Assembly (NCBI GenBank): GCA_030680795.1 | Contig: JAUXUL010000016.1 | Span: forward strand, 38,526-102,525 | From: Anaerolineales bacterium | Lineage (GTDB): Bacteria; Chloroflexota; Anaerolineae; Anaerolineales; Villigracilaceae | DNA: 64,000 nucleotides | Direction: 5' to 3' | In this document: one piece after another, positions 1 to 9,352 of the stretch | Layout: every line of letters begins with the position of its first letter | How positions within the stretch are numbered: position 1 is the stretch's first letter | Translations under genes and position numbers: made by a program | Notes under the pieces: generated by a model | The model's database searches: none | Told to the model about the DNA's origin: nothing | What the model saw: only the letters and a program-made list of their open reading frames with translations

Positions 1-259
1 TCAATCCATGACCAATCATATGCAGTCGCCCCTTTTTACGAGGCGGCACGCCCAGCTCTTTGCGGGCGAATGCACGCAAGCGCGACCCGCCCACCACGCC
101 AACCAGATGAAACGGCAAATACCAAAACAGCGATGGTTTTTCACCCGCGATACGCAAAACGATAAAGGGCAGCCACGTCAGCACACCCAGCCAGATCAAC
201 AAATTCCCAAGGCGATACCGCATTAACGCTGTGTTGTAAATCTTTTCATTTGTTACCAT
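1..259 (-). CDS. Partial membrane protein, cut by the left window edge
   Basis: The frame opens at an ATG whose first base overlaps the end of hemL by a few bases (hemL stops at 253) and stays open to base 1, so about 86 residues are visible and the C-terminus is missing. Two hydrophobic stretches can be seen, around residues 18-37 and 44-60, followed by a basic segment rich in Arg and Lys. The overlap with hemL suggests it is the last visible cistron of the haem operon. I do not recognise the family. The continuous frame, the overlap and the membrane-like composition support a real gene. Confidence 0.6.
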   Translation of the reverse strand, partial: MVTNEKIYNTALMRYRLGNLLIWLGVLTWLPFIVLRIAGEKPSLFWYLPFHLVGVVGGSRLRAFARKELGVPPRKKGRLHMIGHGL

Positions 260-1536
260 GTGCGAAATGCCTCCGTTACAGCTTCAATAGTCTTATCAAT
301 GATCGTGCTCGTATGCATGATCGAAAGGAATCCTGCTTCGAATTGCGAGGGCGCAAGATAGACCCCATTCTCCAGCATCTTTTGGAAAAACTTTCCAAAC
401 CGGACTTTATCCGCCACTTTGACTGTATTCCAATCTTTGGGTTCTGTCTCACTAAAGAAAGTTGTGAACATCGTACCCACCCGCGTTTGCTGGATGGGAA
501 CTCCCGCTTGTTTTGCCGTGGACAAAATTCCCGCTTCTAACTTAGCCGCAGCCTGCTCCAGTTTCTCCCAGCAGCCCTCTTCCCGAATCAAACTCAACGC
601 TGCGATACCCGCGCTCATCGCCAATGGATTCCCCGAAAGTGTCCCCGCCTGATACATCGCACCAACAGGCGCGACCATTTGCATAATCTCGTGTTTGCCG
701 CCATACGCACCGACAGGCAGCCCGCCGCCGATGACTTTTCCCAATGTTGTTAAATCGGGTTTGATGTTGTAAAGTGTTTGCGCCCCGCCGAAATGGACAC
801 GAAAGCCTGTCATCACCTCATCGAAGATCAGCACGCTTCCCTCGCGAGAAGTAATTGCACGCAGGCCTTCGAGGAAACCTTTCACAGGAGGTACCACTCC
901 CATATTTCCTGCAACGGGTTCAACGATGATCCCCGCGATTTGTTCGGGATATTTTTTGAACAACGCTTCCACTGAATCAAGGTCATTAAAATTTGCGACC
1001 AATGTATCTGCCGCGACAGCGGCGGGCACCCCAGGTGAATCAGGCAAGCCCAATGTCGCTACACCTGAACCTGCCTGCACGAGTAGCATATCCGCATGGC
1101 CGTGATAACAGCCATCAAACTTAATGATCTTATCCCGCTTGGTGTAAGCACGCGCCAATCGCAACGCGGACATGGTCGCTTCAGTGCCCGAGTTGACAAA
1201 GCGAATCATCTCGATGTTGGGCATGAAGTCCATCACGCTTTTGGCAAGATCAATTTCCAGCAGACTGGGCGCGCCATACGATGTGCCTTTGAGCGCCGCC
1301 TGTTGAATCGCTTCCACAACTTTTGGGTGCGCGTGTCCCGTAATGAGTGGTCCCCATGACAAAACGTAATCAATATAGCGATTGCCATCTACATCATAAA
1401 GATAGGGGCCTTCGCCGCGATCTATGAAGAGCGGCTGTCCGCCTACAGCGCGGAAGGCGCGCACGGGCGAATTTACACCGCCGGGGAATAATTTTTGTGC
1501 TTCTTGAAAAAGAGAGATGGATTTTGTAATGTTCAT
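253..1536 (-). CDS. hemL: Glutamate-1-semialdehyde 2,1-aminomutase
   Basis: This PLP-dependent cytoplasmic enzyme turns glutamate-1-semialdehyde into 5-aminolevulinate, the second step of the C5 route begun by HemA. The 427-residue length is normal for the family. The N-terminus carries the typical [12 protein letters not shown] segment, NSGTEA is near residue 115, the FDEVMTGFR motif is near 238, and the PLP lysine is K267 in the [12 protein letters not shown] motif. The ATG is preceded by a GAGG ribosome-binding site about 5 bases away. It is the last complete gene of the operon and lies 27 bases after hemY. Confidence 0.95.
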   Translation of the reverse strand: MNITKSISLFQEAQKLFPGGVNSPVRAFRAVGGQPLFIDRGEGPYLYDVDGNRYIDYVLSWGPLITGHAHPKVVEAIQQAALKGTSYGAPSLLEIDLAKSVMDFMPNIEMIRFVNSGTEATMSALRLARAYTKRDKIIKFDGCYHGHADMLLVQAGSGVATLGLPDSPGVPAAVAADTLVANFNDLDSVEALFKKYPEQIAGIIVEPVAGNMGVVPPVKGFLEGLRAITSREGSVLIFDEVMTGFRVHFGGAQTLYNIKPDLTTLGKVIGGGLPVGAYGGKHEIMQMVAPVGAMYQAGTLSGNPLAMSAGIAALSLIREEGCWEKLEQAAAKLEAGILSTAKQAGVPIQQTRVGTMFTTFFSETEPKDWNTVKVADKVRFGKFFQKMLENGVYLAPSQFEAGFLSIMHTSTIIDKTIEAVTEAFRTW

Positions 1537-1563
1537 AAAAACCTCGAGAATAGAGAATGGAGA

Positions 1564-3003
1564 TTAGTGAGTAGTTTGTGCAGGAACAGAACTGTTCTCT
1601 ACTGCACTATTCTCTAATATCTTGTTTACAGCAAGTTCACCCGAATGAATGCAGTCAGGGATGCCAATGCCGCGATAGCCATTGCCCGCTATTGCGAGAC
1701 CTGGATGATTCTCCAATGCAGTGTCAATGCGTTTGAGTAATTCAGGATGACCGAGATTGTATTGCGGCATGGCTTTGTCCCACATGAAGACACGCGAGAG
1801 GATGGGTTCGGCGGTGAGACCGAGTGTGAGATTTAATTCTTCCTTTGCCAACGCAAGCAGATCATTTTCATTCCACGGAATATCTTGTCCCGCGCGGCCA
1901 ACGAACACGCGAATTAGAGCATACCTATCAGGTGCGCGGTGCGGAAATTTTGTGGATGTCCATGTGCAGGCGAGGGCTTTGCGTCCTTCACGGCGCGGGA
2001 TGACATAGCCATAACCATCCAACTCGCGGGTCAGGTCACTCTGTCGGTAGGCGAGGGAAACAGTAGCGGTCGAAGCGTAGGGAATACTTTTTAGATCAGA
2101 AGCAAGCGTCGGGTCAAATGAGGCGAGTAGAGTCCCGCTGACATAGGCGGGAGAGGCTAAGATAACGGAATCAGAGTCAAGGCTTGAGTCATCTTCCAAT
2201 TCCACAAGGTAGCGAGAATCGATATTTGATATTCGGGAAACGGATGTGTTGAGGCGCAGGTCAACATTGTTGGTTTGAAGATGTGCAACGAGGGTTTCAA
2301 CAATTTCAGCGAGCCCTGTGGTTGGCGTGAGGAAGGCAGAGCGTGAACCTTGAACGGATTTTCCGTTTGATTGTTTACGCATTTGAAGTGCTCCGCGTGC
2401 AAGCGAACCATATTTGATTTCAAGATCGCGCAGATATGGGAAAGTGGATGCGAGACTAAGCGCGTCGCCGTCGCCTGCGTAGATGCCAGACATGAGCGGT
2501 TCGATGAGATTTTCATACGCTTCACGCCCAAGCCGACGGCTGACAAATGAACCGAGAGATTCATCGCAGTTGAGAGTGTGTGATGGCAGCATGAAATCAA
2601 GTCCCATACGCGCTTTGCCAAACCATGAAACCAATCGCGAACGCAGGATGGCAGACACGTTTGTTGGAATCATCATGGCGAGTCCATCAGGCATAGGAAG
2701 CAGATGACCTTTGTTTAAAACGTATGTGTTTTTTTGATTGGGATTTGTGCCATGCAAGCGCTCACTGAGACCGAGTTCCTTGCAAAGCGCAACGCCCCAG
2801 GGTTTGGTGGCAAGGAAGGTATCGGGTCCGCCTTCGATGATGAATTGCCCGTCGTCAAACATAGCGCGGTCAGTGGTAATCTTGCCGCCCCAACGCGAGT
2901 CGGATTCGATCAACGTGATCTGTGCGTCGGGAAGTTTTTTTGTTGCGTAATACGCAGCAGAGAGTCCCGCAATGCCGCCGCCAATGATAACGATTTGTCT
3001 CAT
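1564..3003 (-). CDS. hemY: Protoporphyrinogen/coproporphyrinogen III oxidase (HemY/CgoX type)
   Basis: This is an FAD-dependent, oxygen-type oxidase of 479 residues. The N-terminus has the dinucleotide-binding motif GGGIAGLSAAYY followed by an acidic residue and WGGKI, and the C-terminus has the AGNGYRGIGIPDCI FAD-contact segment seen in HemY proteins. Because hemQ lies in the same operon, the likely substrate is coproporphyrinogen III, giving coproporphyrin III (inference). Its ATG overlaps the hemH stop by 4 bases, which suggests coupled translation. The last dozen or so codons are rich in the same short ACTGTTCTCT-like words as the DNA around the stop and look repeat-derived. Confidence 0.92.
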   Translation of the reverse strand: MRQIVIIGGGIAGLSAAYYATKKLPDAQITLIESDSRWGGKITTDRAMFDDGQFIIEGGPDTFLATKPWGVALCKELGLSERLHGTNPNQKNTYVLNKGHLLPMPDGLAMMIPTNVSAILRSRLVSWFGKARMGLDFMLPSHTLNCDESLGSFVSRRLGREAYENLIEPLMSGIYAGDGDALSLASTFPYLRDLEIKYGSLARGALQMRKQSNGKSVQGSRSAFLTPTTGLAEIVETLVAHLQTNNVDLRLNTSVSRISNIDSRYLVELEDDSSLDSDSVILASPAYVSGTLLASFDPTLASDLKSIPYASTATVSLAYRQSDLTRELDGYGYVIPRREGRKALACTWTSTKFPHRAPDRYALIRVFVGRAGQDIPWNENDLLALAKEELNLTLGLTAEPILSRVFMWDKAMPQYNLGHPELLKRIDTALENHPGLAIAGNGYRGIGIPDCIHSGELAVNKILENSAVENSSVPAQTTH

Positions 3004-3914
3004 AACCAGTTTGCTTCCTTTGCAGTCCTGCAGATAAGATCAGCCAGTCCAACGACCATCTGTGGGGCAATGTGAACCATTTCAATGCGCTCCAGACGCA
3101 CCCCTAATGACTTGGCTAGTTTTTGATAAACGATATCGATGTCGTATAGAATTTCAACGTGTTCGCAAACGAACCCGATTGGGCAACTGATGATGTTCTT
3201 CTGATCCTGCTCGGCAAAGCGTTTAATCAATACCGAGACATCGGGCCCAAGCCAAGGTTCATTTGAAATCGCTGCAGATTGGAAAGCAAAATCATGCGGT
3301 TGATCACCCAGCTGTTGCATGACCGCATCAACAGTGGCAAGCAGTTGGGCGGGATAAGGATCATTCCATGCCTGAATTCTTTCAGGCAAACTGTGCGCGC
3401 TGAAAATCACAGGGACTTGCGAACGGACATCCGCTGGGAAGCGTTCCAACGCGGCGCGCACGCGGCTAACGAGCGAGTCGAGGTAGCCAGGAAGTAAGTG
3501 CCAATTGTTGATGGGTGCCATTGCTACGGGCGATTCGGCTTCTCCAATTTTTTGGAAATAGGCTTCAATGCTCATGCGTGAATAATGCGGCGCCATGACC
3601 AATCCGACAGCACGCTGGATACCTTGCGTCTGCATCTCTGCGAGCGTGTCTTTGATATACGGATACCAGTGGCGCATTCCAACGAAGGCTTTGAATTCCT
3701 GTCCGTTGATATTCAATGCGGATTCAAGCGCCGCTGCCTGTGCTTGGGTCTGTTCCAGAATCGGGGAGCCTCCGCCAATTTCGCGGTAACGTTCGCGCAC
3801 CTCATGGACGATTTCAGGCGCGGTGGGACGGTGCCCGCGCACATCCATAAGATAAGGTTCGACTTCGTCAATGTTATTAGGACCGCCATAAGCCATTACC
3901 AATAAACCGATCAT
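3000..3914 (-). CDS. hemH: Ferrochelatase (coproporphyrin ferrochelatase, CpfC type)
   Basis: HemH inserts ferrous iron into the porphyrin ring. The protein begins MIGLLVMAYGGP, as in Gram-positive-type ferrochelatases, and has the conserved FSAHSLPERI motif with the active-site histidine, plus a CPIGFVCEHVEILYD segment near the C-terminus. I chose the ATG at 3914, not the one 18 bases upstream. It gives a 4-nt ATGA overlap with the preceding gene, as at other junctions of this operon, and it has a GGAGAG ribosome-binding site. With hemQ in the same operon, coproporphyrin III is the more likely substrate (inference). Confidence 0.93.
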   Translation of the reverse strand: MIGLLVMAYGGPNNIDEVEPYLMDVRGHRPTAPEIVHEVRERYREIGGGSPILEQTQAQAAALESALNINGQEFKAFVGMRHWYPYIKDTLAEMQTQGIQRAVGLVMAPHYSRMSIEAYFQKIGEAESPVAMAPINNWHLLPGYLDSLVSRVRAALERFPADVRSQVPVIFSAHSLPERIQAWNDPYPAQLLATVDAVMQQLGDQPHDFAFQSAAISNEPWLGPDVSVLIKRFAEQDQKNIISCPIGFVCEHVEILYDIDIVYQKLAKSLGVRLERIEMVHIAPQMVVGLADLICRTAKEANWL

Positions 3915-4243
3915 AAGTGCGGTGCTCTCCATTTTTTGATGATATTTTCAAAAGGTGGTTTGATCTTGTTACCATTAAAAGGGAACCAGCCAAGTTCCGT
4001 GCGGACAGCTTGTTCCTTGAGTTCAGTTGACCCCCAAACAAAAGTTGCGCCCAGTACACCGATCACAACAGATAACCAGTTTGTAGAAATAAAAAGGGAA
4101 GCCGAAATACCAACCAAGCCAATACCCATCATGTAAGGCCACCATAAATAGCCAAGGTATCTTTCGCCGCGAATAACAAGCGGAAAGCCAAGCCCGATGA
4201 TGAGTAACGTAGCGATACCTATGAGAAGACCAAAGTAATTCAT
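3911..4243 (-). CDS. DUF4491-like small membrane protein, second of a tandem pair
   Basis: This 110-residue protein starts MNYFGLLIGIATLLIIGLG and carries a WW pair near residue 34, hydrophobic stretches at about 4-22, 36-54 and 58-70, then a conserved tail with ELKEQ and GWFPFN. This pattern matches what I know of DUF4491, a small-membrane-protein family of unknown function. It overlaps its paralogue upstream and hemH downstream by 4 bases each, so it is almost certainly co-translated with haem genes. A role in haem or porphyrin handling at the membrane is only a guess from position. Confidence 0.75.
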   Translation of the reverse strand: MNYFGLLIGIATLLIIGLGFPLVIRGERYLGYLWWPYMMGIGLVGISASLFISTNWLSVVIGVLGATFVWGSTELKEQAVRTELGWFPFNGNKIKPPFENIIKKWRAPHL

Positions 4244-4647
4244 GGTTTTTCCCTCACCCCTAACCTCTCTCCCAAAAGGAGAGGGGAACCTGTTGGTTCG
4301 CGTTTGAGCAGGTCAATAGTTGTGGCAGATGAATGTTCCGCAAGGATTTTGGCATGGCGCGGGTTATTGGGGTTCGCGGGAGCATGTCCCTTTTTGATGC
4401 GGTTTTGCTGGCGGATAAATTCAAGAGCATCCCAGAGCAGGGTGATGCCTGCAATCCCAAGGGCTGTTTGCAAAGGCAATTGAGCAGTAATCAATGATAA
4501 GTATTCAGTGAAAAGCCCAAGAGATATGAAGATGAAAGTTGGAAACCAAATCGTTGGCGAGACAAATTCAATCTTGCGGACAGCAACATGCCCAACCCAA
4601 ATGCAAAAGAAGGCAGTCAGCGCGGCAACCAGCCCGATCCAGTTCAT
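4240..4647 (-). CDS. DUF4491-like small membrane protein, first of a tandem pair, with a repeat-encoded tail
   Basis: This 135-residue paralogue of the next gene starts MNWIGLVAALTAFF, has a GHVAVRKIEF motif near residue 19 and the family-like segment LLWDALEFIRQQNRIKKG near 70-87. Its ATG overlaps the hemE stop. Residues from about 119 to the end (GSPLLLGERLGVREKP) are translated from a dispersed palindromic element at 4251-4287, so the original stop codon was probably lost or moved when the element arrived. Function is unknown; the hemE-hemH context suggests a membrane partner of porphyrin metabolism. Confidence 0.7.
   Translation of the reverse strand: MNWIGLVAALTAFFCIWVGHVAVRKIEFVSPTIWFPTFIFISLGLFTEYLSLITAQLPLQTALGIAGITLLWDALEFIRQQNRIKKGHAPANPNNPRHAKILAEHSSATTIDLLKREPTGSPLLLGERLGVREKP
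4251..4287. repeat. Dispersed palindrome encoding the C-terminus of a DUF4491-like gene
   Basis: The element has the look of CCCTCACCCC..CCTCTC..GAGAGGGG, a type of short intergenic inverted repeat found in many bacterial genomes. Here it lies inside the 3' end of the upstream DUF4491-like gene and supplies its last residues, ending just before the next start codon. Confidence 0.7.
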
Positions 4648-5690
4648 CAGGCTTCCACTTTCTCAGCAGAAAATTCATGAACCATATCCACTACGGCTTT
4701 CACGCTGTCCACTGGGGTGTGTTGCAAAATGCCATGACCGAGATTAAAGATGTGACCAGGTCTGCCTTCGGCGCGGCGCAGAATATCGTGAACGCGCGTT
4801 TTGATCTCAGACAACGGAGCGAACAATAAAACAGGGTCGAGATTACCTTGCACAGCGCGGTCATGACCGATAATTTTCCAGCCATCATCAAGCGGAAGAC
4901 GCCAATCGAGTCCGAGCACCGATCCACCTGCGCGTTTCATCTGTGGCAGTAATGTTGTGGTGTTCGTTCCAAAATGGATGACAGGTACGTTCATCGCTTC
5001 AGCAGCCTTGAGCACTTTTTGTGAGTAAGGCAAAACAAAAGTTTCATAATCTGCTGGGCTGAGGGCGCCGACCCATGAGTCAAAGACTTGCACAACCTGT
5101 GCGCCTGCATGAATTTGCGCCACGAGATAATTACTAAGCACAACCGAAAGTTTTTCCATCAACGCATGAAAAACTTCAGGCGCAGAATACATCATTGTTT
5201 TAGTCTTCAGGAATTCACGCGAAGAACCGCCTTCGATAATATATGAGGCGACCGTGAACGGAGCGCCACAAAAGCCGATTAATGGCACGCCGCCCAAAGT
5301 TTCGCGCAGGATGCGAATCGCATCCATCACATAGCCGAGATTTGATTCAGCATCGAAAGGTTTCATCGCGCGGACATCTTCCAGCGTCCGAACTGGCGAC
5401 CCGATTACGGGTCCCTCCCCTTTGGCAAACTCCAAGCCGAGTCCGAGTGGAATCACAGGAAGCAGAATATCGGCGAAGAGAATCGCCGCGTCCACGCCCA
5501 AAGCGCGGACTGGCTGCATGGTGACTTCCGCCGCAATTTCGGGGCGCTGACAGATTTCGATCAACGAGTACTTCTTACGGATGGCGCGGTATTCGGGCAT
5601 GTAGCGTCCCGCCTGACGCATGAACCAGACAGGTGTCACATCTACGGGCTCGCGATTGCATGCTTGTAAAAAACGTTGATTTATTTCCAT
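4647..5690 (-). CDS. hemE: Uroporphyrinogen decarboxylase
   Basis: HemE decarboxylates the four acetate side chains of uroporphyrinogen III to give coproporphyrinogen III. The 347 residues include the signature PVWFMRQAGRYMPEYR near residues 21-36, the FCGAPFT segment near 138, and a C-terminal GHGILQHTPVDSVKAVV segment. The length is typical. Its start overlaps the hemQ stop by 10 bases and its stop overlaps the next ATG. It should not be confused with the distant UROD-family methyltransferase at 13285-14439, which lacks the RQAGRYMPEYR signature. Confidence 0.96.
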   Translation of the reverse strand: MEINQRFLQACNREPVDVTPVWFMRQAGRYMPEYRAIRKKYSLIEICQRPEIAAEVTMQPVRALGVDAAILFADILLPVIPLGLGLEFAKGEGPVIGSPVRTLEDVRAMKPFDAESNLGYVMDAIRILRETLGGVPLIGFCGAPFTVASYIIEGGSSREFLKTKTMMYSAPEVFHALMEKLSVVLSNYLVAQIHAGAQVVQVFDSWVGALSPADYETFVLPYSQKVLKAAEAMNVPVIHFGTNTTTLLPQMKRAGGSVLGLDWRLPLDDGWKIIGHDRAVQGNLDPVLLFAPLSEIKTRVHDILRRAEGRPGHIFNLGHGILQHTPVDSVKAVVDMVHEFSAEKVEA

Positions 5691-6379
5691 AAGGATAGAG
5701 TCTCCTCGGCAGGATGATAGATGGCAGTATGCAATGGCGTATCACGCAATGTATAGCGACGGGCTTCCGTGTCGCGTAATTCATTTACTAGATTAGAAAA
5801 ACGGGTAAGTTCATCGGTTTCATACACGACTACGAATTCCTGATTTTGCAAACCAAATGAATACAGAAGCAATTGGCTAATATCGTCATATTGTTTGCCG
5901 ATGCGAATATGCTCATTCATCATGCCTTGACGTGCTTCGCGACTCATCAAATACCATTCTGTCGTTTTGCTAAATGGATAAATGATCAGATAAGGCTTGC
6001 GTTCTTCAGAGAATGGATCGATCTCCTGCTTGGATCGTGCCTTCGAATATTGGGATGGACGTGTGAAGCCCCACAATGAATCATTGATTTCGATCAGGTG
6101 ACGATAGGGTTTACATGCCAGTGCAAATTTATCAAAAAATATAGCGGCATCTTGTTTATCATCTGCAGAAAGCGCAGACCAGACGATCAAATCAATGCCG
6201 CTCTCAGTGGCTTGAAAGATGTCCACTTTTTGAGCGGCAGCGCGTAATCCGCTCAGCCATTTTTTATGGAACTCCTCGCGTTCTTTTGAGAGAACAGACC
6301 AGTACGCGTCTTTGAAAGAAATCAAGGCGTAATGATTGAGCGTGCGATGTAAAGTTTCTTCAGTGGTAGTGTTGTCCAT
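5681..6379 (-). CDS. hemQ: Coproheme decarboxylase, chlorite dismutase family (HemQ/ChdC)
   Basis: This 232-residue protein has the hallmarks of HemQ: the YPFSKTTEWY motif with the redox Tyr at 134 and Lys at 138, then MMNEHIRIG with the proximal haem-ligand histidine at 157, and a C-terminal RYTLRDTP segment. HemQ removes two propionate carboxyls from coproheme III to give haem b in the coproporphyrin-dependent pathway. A chlorite dismutase activity is unlikely because those proteins have a catalytic arginine in place of the HemQ features. It sits between a radical SAM gene and hemE. Confidence 0.88.
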   Translation of the reverse strand: MDNTTTEETLHRTLNHYALISFKDAYWSVLSKEREEFHKKWLSGLRAAAQKVDIFQATESGIDLIVWSALSADDKQDAAIFFDKFALACKPYRHLIEINDSLWGFTRPSQYSKARSKQEIDPFSEERKPYLIIYPFSKTTEWYLMSREARQGMMNEHIRIGKQYDDISQLLLYSFGLQNQEFVVVYETDELTRFSNLVNELRDTEARRYTLRDTPLHTAIYHPAEETLSLWK

Positions 6380-6383
6380 TTAA

Positions 6384-7529
6384 TTAAGCCACCTGCGGAA
6401 TATAGGAACACGCTGGATCAGATTCAAGATAATCACCTGTGACACCATATGCGCGTCCGCGTTGACCACCGCATACATCGCGGTATTCACAGATACCGCA
6501 GCGTCCTTTGAGCTTGTCGGGATTACGCAGGTCAGTGAAAAGCTGTGAGTTGCGGTACACATTGATCACATCATCCGTGCGGACATTGCCCGCCGTGATG
6601 GGCAAAAAACCAGAAGGTTGAATATCGCCGACATGTGAAATAAACAGAAAGCCATTGCCATCATTGACGCCGCGCGTCGGGCGATTAAGTCCATCTGTGT
6701 ATTGGAAGCCCGCACCTTGAAATGTGACAGGAGTTCCATCAGCTTGTTCCGCGCGTTTGCGTTCGATCGCCACACGACGATACATCGGCGCAGCAGTGGA
6801 CTTAATGTCAAAAGGCGCAGTCTTGGAAAGGTCATAAAGCCAATTGAAAGTTTGCTCGTGTTGTTCAGCGGAGATCATATTGCTGGCTTGCGCGCGTCCT
6901 GTTGGGACAAGAAAAAACAATGACCATTGCACCGCGCCGACTTCCTGCAAGAACGGCACCATTTCAGCCAGAATATCCACGTTGTGTTTCGCAACCGTTG
7001 TATTGACCTGTACGCTAATCCCAATGGATTGAGCACGGCGCAAAATATCCATCGTGCGCTGCCATGAGCCTTGCACCTGCCGAAAGTTATCATGGATCTC
7101 TGCGTTCGGTGCATCTAGTGAAAGTGCAATCCTGCGAACACCCGCATCACGCACTTTTTCAAGCCGCGCTGTTGTTGGCAAAGCAGTGGCAGTCGGCGTC
7201 AAAGAACATCGCAGACCTTTTTGAGTCGCATAGGAAATTAGTTCATGCAAATCTTTGCGCATCATCGGGTCGCCACCTGTGAAGACCAATATTGGTGAAC
7301 CGAATTCAGCCAGACGATCTATCAGGCGCATGGATTCTTCAGTATTTAATTCGTTTGGATCAGGGGTGTGCATTGCATCCGCGCGGCAGTGAACACAGGC
7401 ATAAGCGCAGGCACGTGTTACTTCCCATGCGATTGTAAATGGAGCTAAATTAAAATCGGCATGCACCATGTGTTCGTTGTGCATTGACCGCTCAGATGCA
7501 GCTCGGGGGGCTAAATTATTTAATGTCAT
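6384..7529 (-). CDS. Radical SAM/SPASM protein of the haem-associated (NirJ/AhbD-like) group
   Basis: The N-terminal radical SAM cluster motif is at Cys41, Cys45 and Cys48 (CAYACVHCRA), followed by TGGDPMMRKDL near residue 79. The C-terminus holds a SPASM-type iron-sulphur cluster region with GRCGICEYRDVCGGQRGR near 343-360. The 381 residues and the motif details recall proteins near NirJ and AhbD, the latter making haem from iron-coproporphyrin without oxygen. Its place in the haem operon next to hemQ suggests an alternative coproheme decarboxylase or a peptide/porphyrin modification enzyme. A GGAG site 6 bases upstream supports the first ATG. Confidence 0.8.
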   Translation of the reverse strand: MTLNNLAPRAASERSMHNEHMVHADFNLAPFTIAWEVTRACAYACVHCRADAMHTPDPNELNTEESMRLIDRLAEFGSPILVFTGGDPMMRKDLHELISYATQKGLRCSLTPTATALPTTARLEKVRDAGVRRIALSLDAPNAEIHDNFRQVQGSWQRTMDILRRAQSIGISVQVNTTVAKHNVDILAEMVPFLQEVGAVQWSLFFLVPTGRAQASNMISAEQHEQTFNWLYDLSKTAPFDIKSTAAPMYRRVAIERKRAEQADGTPVTFQGAGFQYTDGLNRPTRGVNDGNGFLFISHVGDIQPSGFLPITAGNVRTDDVINVYRNSQLFTDLRNPDKLKGRCGICEYRDVCGGQRGRAYGVTGDYLESDPACSYIPQVA

Positions 7530-7575
7530 TGGAATCTCCGATACTATCGTTTAAAAGTTAGAAGGTTGAAAACTG

Positions 7576-8616
7576 CTAACTTGCTAACCATTTTGCGGCA
7601 TCCACCGCATGATACGTAATAATTAGATCGGCGCCCGCGCGCTTGATCGAAGTCAGCGTTTCGAGCGTTACCTTCGCTTCATCAATCCAGCCATTTGCGG
7701 CGGCGGCTTTGATCATTGAATACTCGCCGCTGACGTTGTATGCCGCCATCGGCATTTCAGGGAAGGCGTCCTTCACCACGCGGATCACATCCAGGTACGC
7801 CAGCGCAGGTTTGACCATCAACATGTCCGCGCCTTCTTCCACATCAATTGCCGCTTCACGTAACGCCTCACGCACATTGGCGGGATCCATCTGGTGCGAT
7901 TTTCTATCACCAAACTTTGGCGCACCCTCCGCGGCTTCACGGAACGGTCCATAAAACGATGAGGCATATTTCACAGCATAAGACAGGATCGGAAGATTTT
8001 CATAACCAGAAAAATCCAACGCATCACGAATCGCTGAAATCATTCCATCCATCATGCCGCTTGGCGCAACAATATCCGCGCCGCATTCGGCATGTGAGAT
8101 CGCAACTTTTGCCAGCACATCCAGCGTTGGATCATTGAGTACATAACCTTCGGGCAAACCTGCATGGAAATGCTCGCCCATGTTCAAAATTCCACAATGC
8201 CCGTGATCGGTGTACTCGCACAGGCACACATCCGTCACCACCACCATCTCTGGGATTTCCTTTTTAATGGCGCGAATTGCCTGTTGGACAATTCCATCTT
8301 CCGCGAAATTTTCCAACCCAATCGGATCCTTCTCTTCGGGGATCCCAAACAGAATCACAGCGTTCACCCCCGACCTCGCGGCGGCTTCCGCTTCACGGAC
8401 AGTTTCCTCCACTGACAGTTGATATACGCCCGGCATCGAACGAATCTCGCTTCGGCCTTCACCATGCCGCACAAAAAGCGGATAAATAAAATCGCGCGCG
8501 TTGAGTTCTGTCTCGCGCACCATGGCGCGGAGGGCGTCGGTTGCGCGAAGTCTCCGTGGGCGGTTAATTAGTAATTGGTGATTGTTAATTGTCATTTCAT
8601 GTTCGAGCAGGGTCAT
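7576..8616 (-). CDS. hemB: Delta-aminolevulinic acid dehydratase (porphobilinogen synthase)
   Basis: HemB joins two 5-aminolevulinates to porphobilinogen. Zinc-type cysteines are visible at 131, 133 and 141 ([13 protein letters not shown]), and the two catalytic lysines are K216 in YAVKYAS and K269 in [15 protein letters not shown] site precedes the ATG that overlaps the hemD stop by 4 bases. The first 18 or so residues (through NNHQLLIN) are not family-typical and are encoded by AT-rich words like those seen elsewhere in the window, so they look like a late N-terminal addition. Confidence 0.95.
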   Translation of the reverse strand: MTLLEHEMTINNHQLLINRPRRLRATDALRAMVRETELNARDFIYPLFVRHGEGRSEIRSMPGVYQLSVEETVREAEAAARSGVNAVILFGIPEEKDPIGLENFAEDGIVQQAIRAIKKEIPEMVVVTDVCLCEYTDHGHCGILNMGEHFHAGLPEGYVLNDPTLDVLAKVAISHAECGADIVAPSGMMDGMISAIRDALDFSGYENLPILSYAVKYASSFYGPFREAAEGAPKFGDRKSHQMDPANVREALREAAIDVEEGADMLMVKPALAYLDVIRVVKDAFPEMPMAAYNVSGEYSMIKAAAANGWIDEAKVTLETLTSIKRAGADLIITYHAVDAAKWLAS

Positions 8617-9347
8617 AGTTTCTCCAAATTTGCGATGGCTTTAATCAATCCATCGGTTGTATATTCTTTGGCAACAACGATATTTGATAACCCTACTTCC
8701 CGCGCGGCTTGTTCTGTAATGGGACCAATGCAGGCAAACAATGGATTGTTCGGCAGTTTCAATGGATCAAGTTTGTTTTGGCGCCCAATTGCGACAAAGT
8801 TTTCAACTGTGGATGCGCTGGTAAAGGTGATAACATCCACGCCCGATTTCAACGCGGCGAGTCCATCCATGTCAACTTCTGCGGGAAGAGTTTGGTACAC
8901 CACGATCTCATGCGCGCTTCCGCCTGCCTTGACAATTGCTTCTGGCAATTCCTTGCGGGCAATCTCTGCACGGGGAAGCAAAACCCATTTGTTTTTCAAG
9001 TCACCCAGTCCAGGCAAAATGGCTTCAGCAATATATTCTTCGGGAATAAATTCAGGTTCGATGTTGTGTTTGCGTAATGCTTCAGCGGTTTTGGGACCAA
9101 TCGCTGCAACACGTAGGGGCGACCCTTGCGGTCGCCCGTGCCCGAACACCACATCCACCGAGTTGACCGAGGTAAACACCACCCAGTCGTATTTGTTCAA
9201 ATTGTTCAATACCCGATCGAGTTGGGCATTATTTCCCATCGGACGTATTTCGATCACGGGAAAATAGATCGGCTCAAAACCAGCGGCATGCAGGGCTTCG
9301 CCAAAAGATTCGGATTGTGCGCGGGGACGGGTAATCAGTACTTTCAT
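8613..9347 (-). CDS. hemD: Uroporphyrinogen-III synthase
   Basis: HemD closes and inverts ring D of hydroxymethylbilane to give uroporphyrinogen III. The 244-residue protein has the weakly conserved two-lobed pattern of the family: ITRP near the start, [10 protein letters not shown] near 56-65, [11 protein letters not shown] near 81-91, a second-lobe [10 protein letters not shown] and [10 protein letters not shown] near the end. Residues about 69-79 ([11 protein letters not shown]) are encoded by a palindromic repeat inserted in frame. It lies between hemC and hemB and overlaps hemB by 4 bases. Confidence 0.93.
   Translation of the reverse strand: MKVLITRPRAQSESFGEALHAAGFEPIYFPVIEIRPMGNNAQLDRVLNNLNKYDWVVFTSVNSVDVVFGHGRPQGSPLRVAAIGPKTAEALRKHNIEPEFIPEEYIAEAILPGLGDLKNKWVLLPRAEIARKELPEAIVKAGGSAHEIVVYQTLPAEVDMDGLAALKSGVDVITFTSASTVENFVAIGRQNKLDPLKLPNNPLFACIGPITEQAAREVGLSNIVVAKEYTTDGLIKAIANLEKL
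9113..9144. repeat. Palindromic repeat inserted in frame inside hemD
   Basis: An 8-bp perfect stem, GGGCGACC and GGTCGCCC, flanks a 5-base loop at 9117-9137. It falls in the loop between the first-lobe [10 protein letters not shown] strand and the [11 protein letters not shown] strand of HemD and keeps the frame. Palindromes of this kind are usually intergenic. Confidence 0.75.
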
Positions 9348-9352
9348 AGTTA

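Noticed and set aside
2157..2621. Long open frame antiparallel/shifted inside hemY
   Set aside because: It lies in another frame of the strongly supported hemY gene, has no ribosome-binding site and no family-like sequence.
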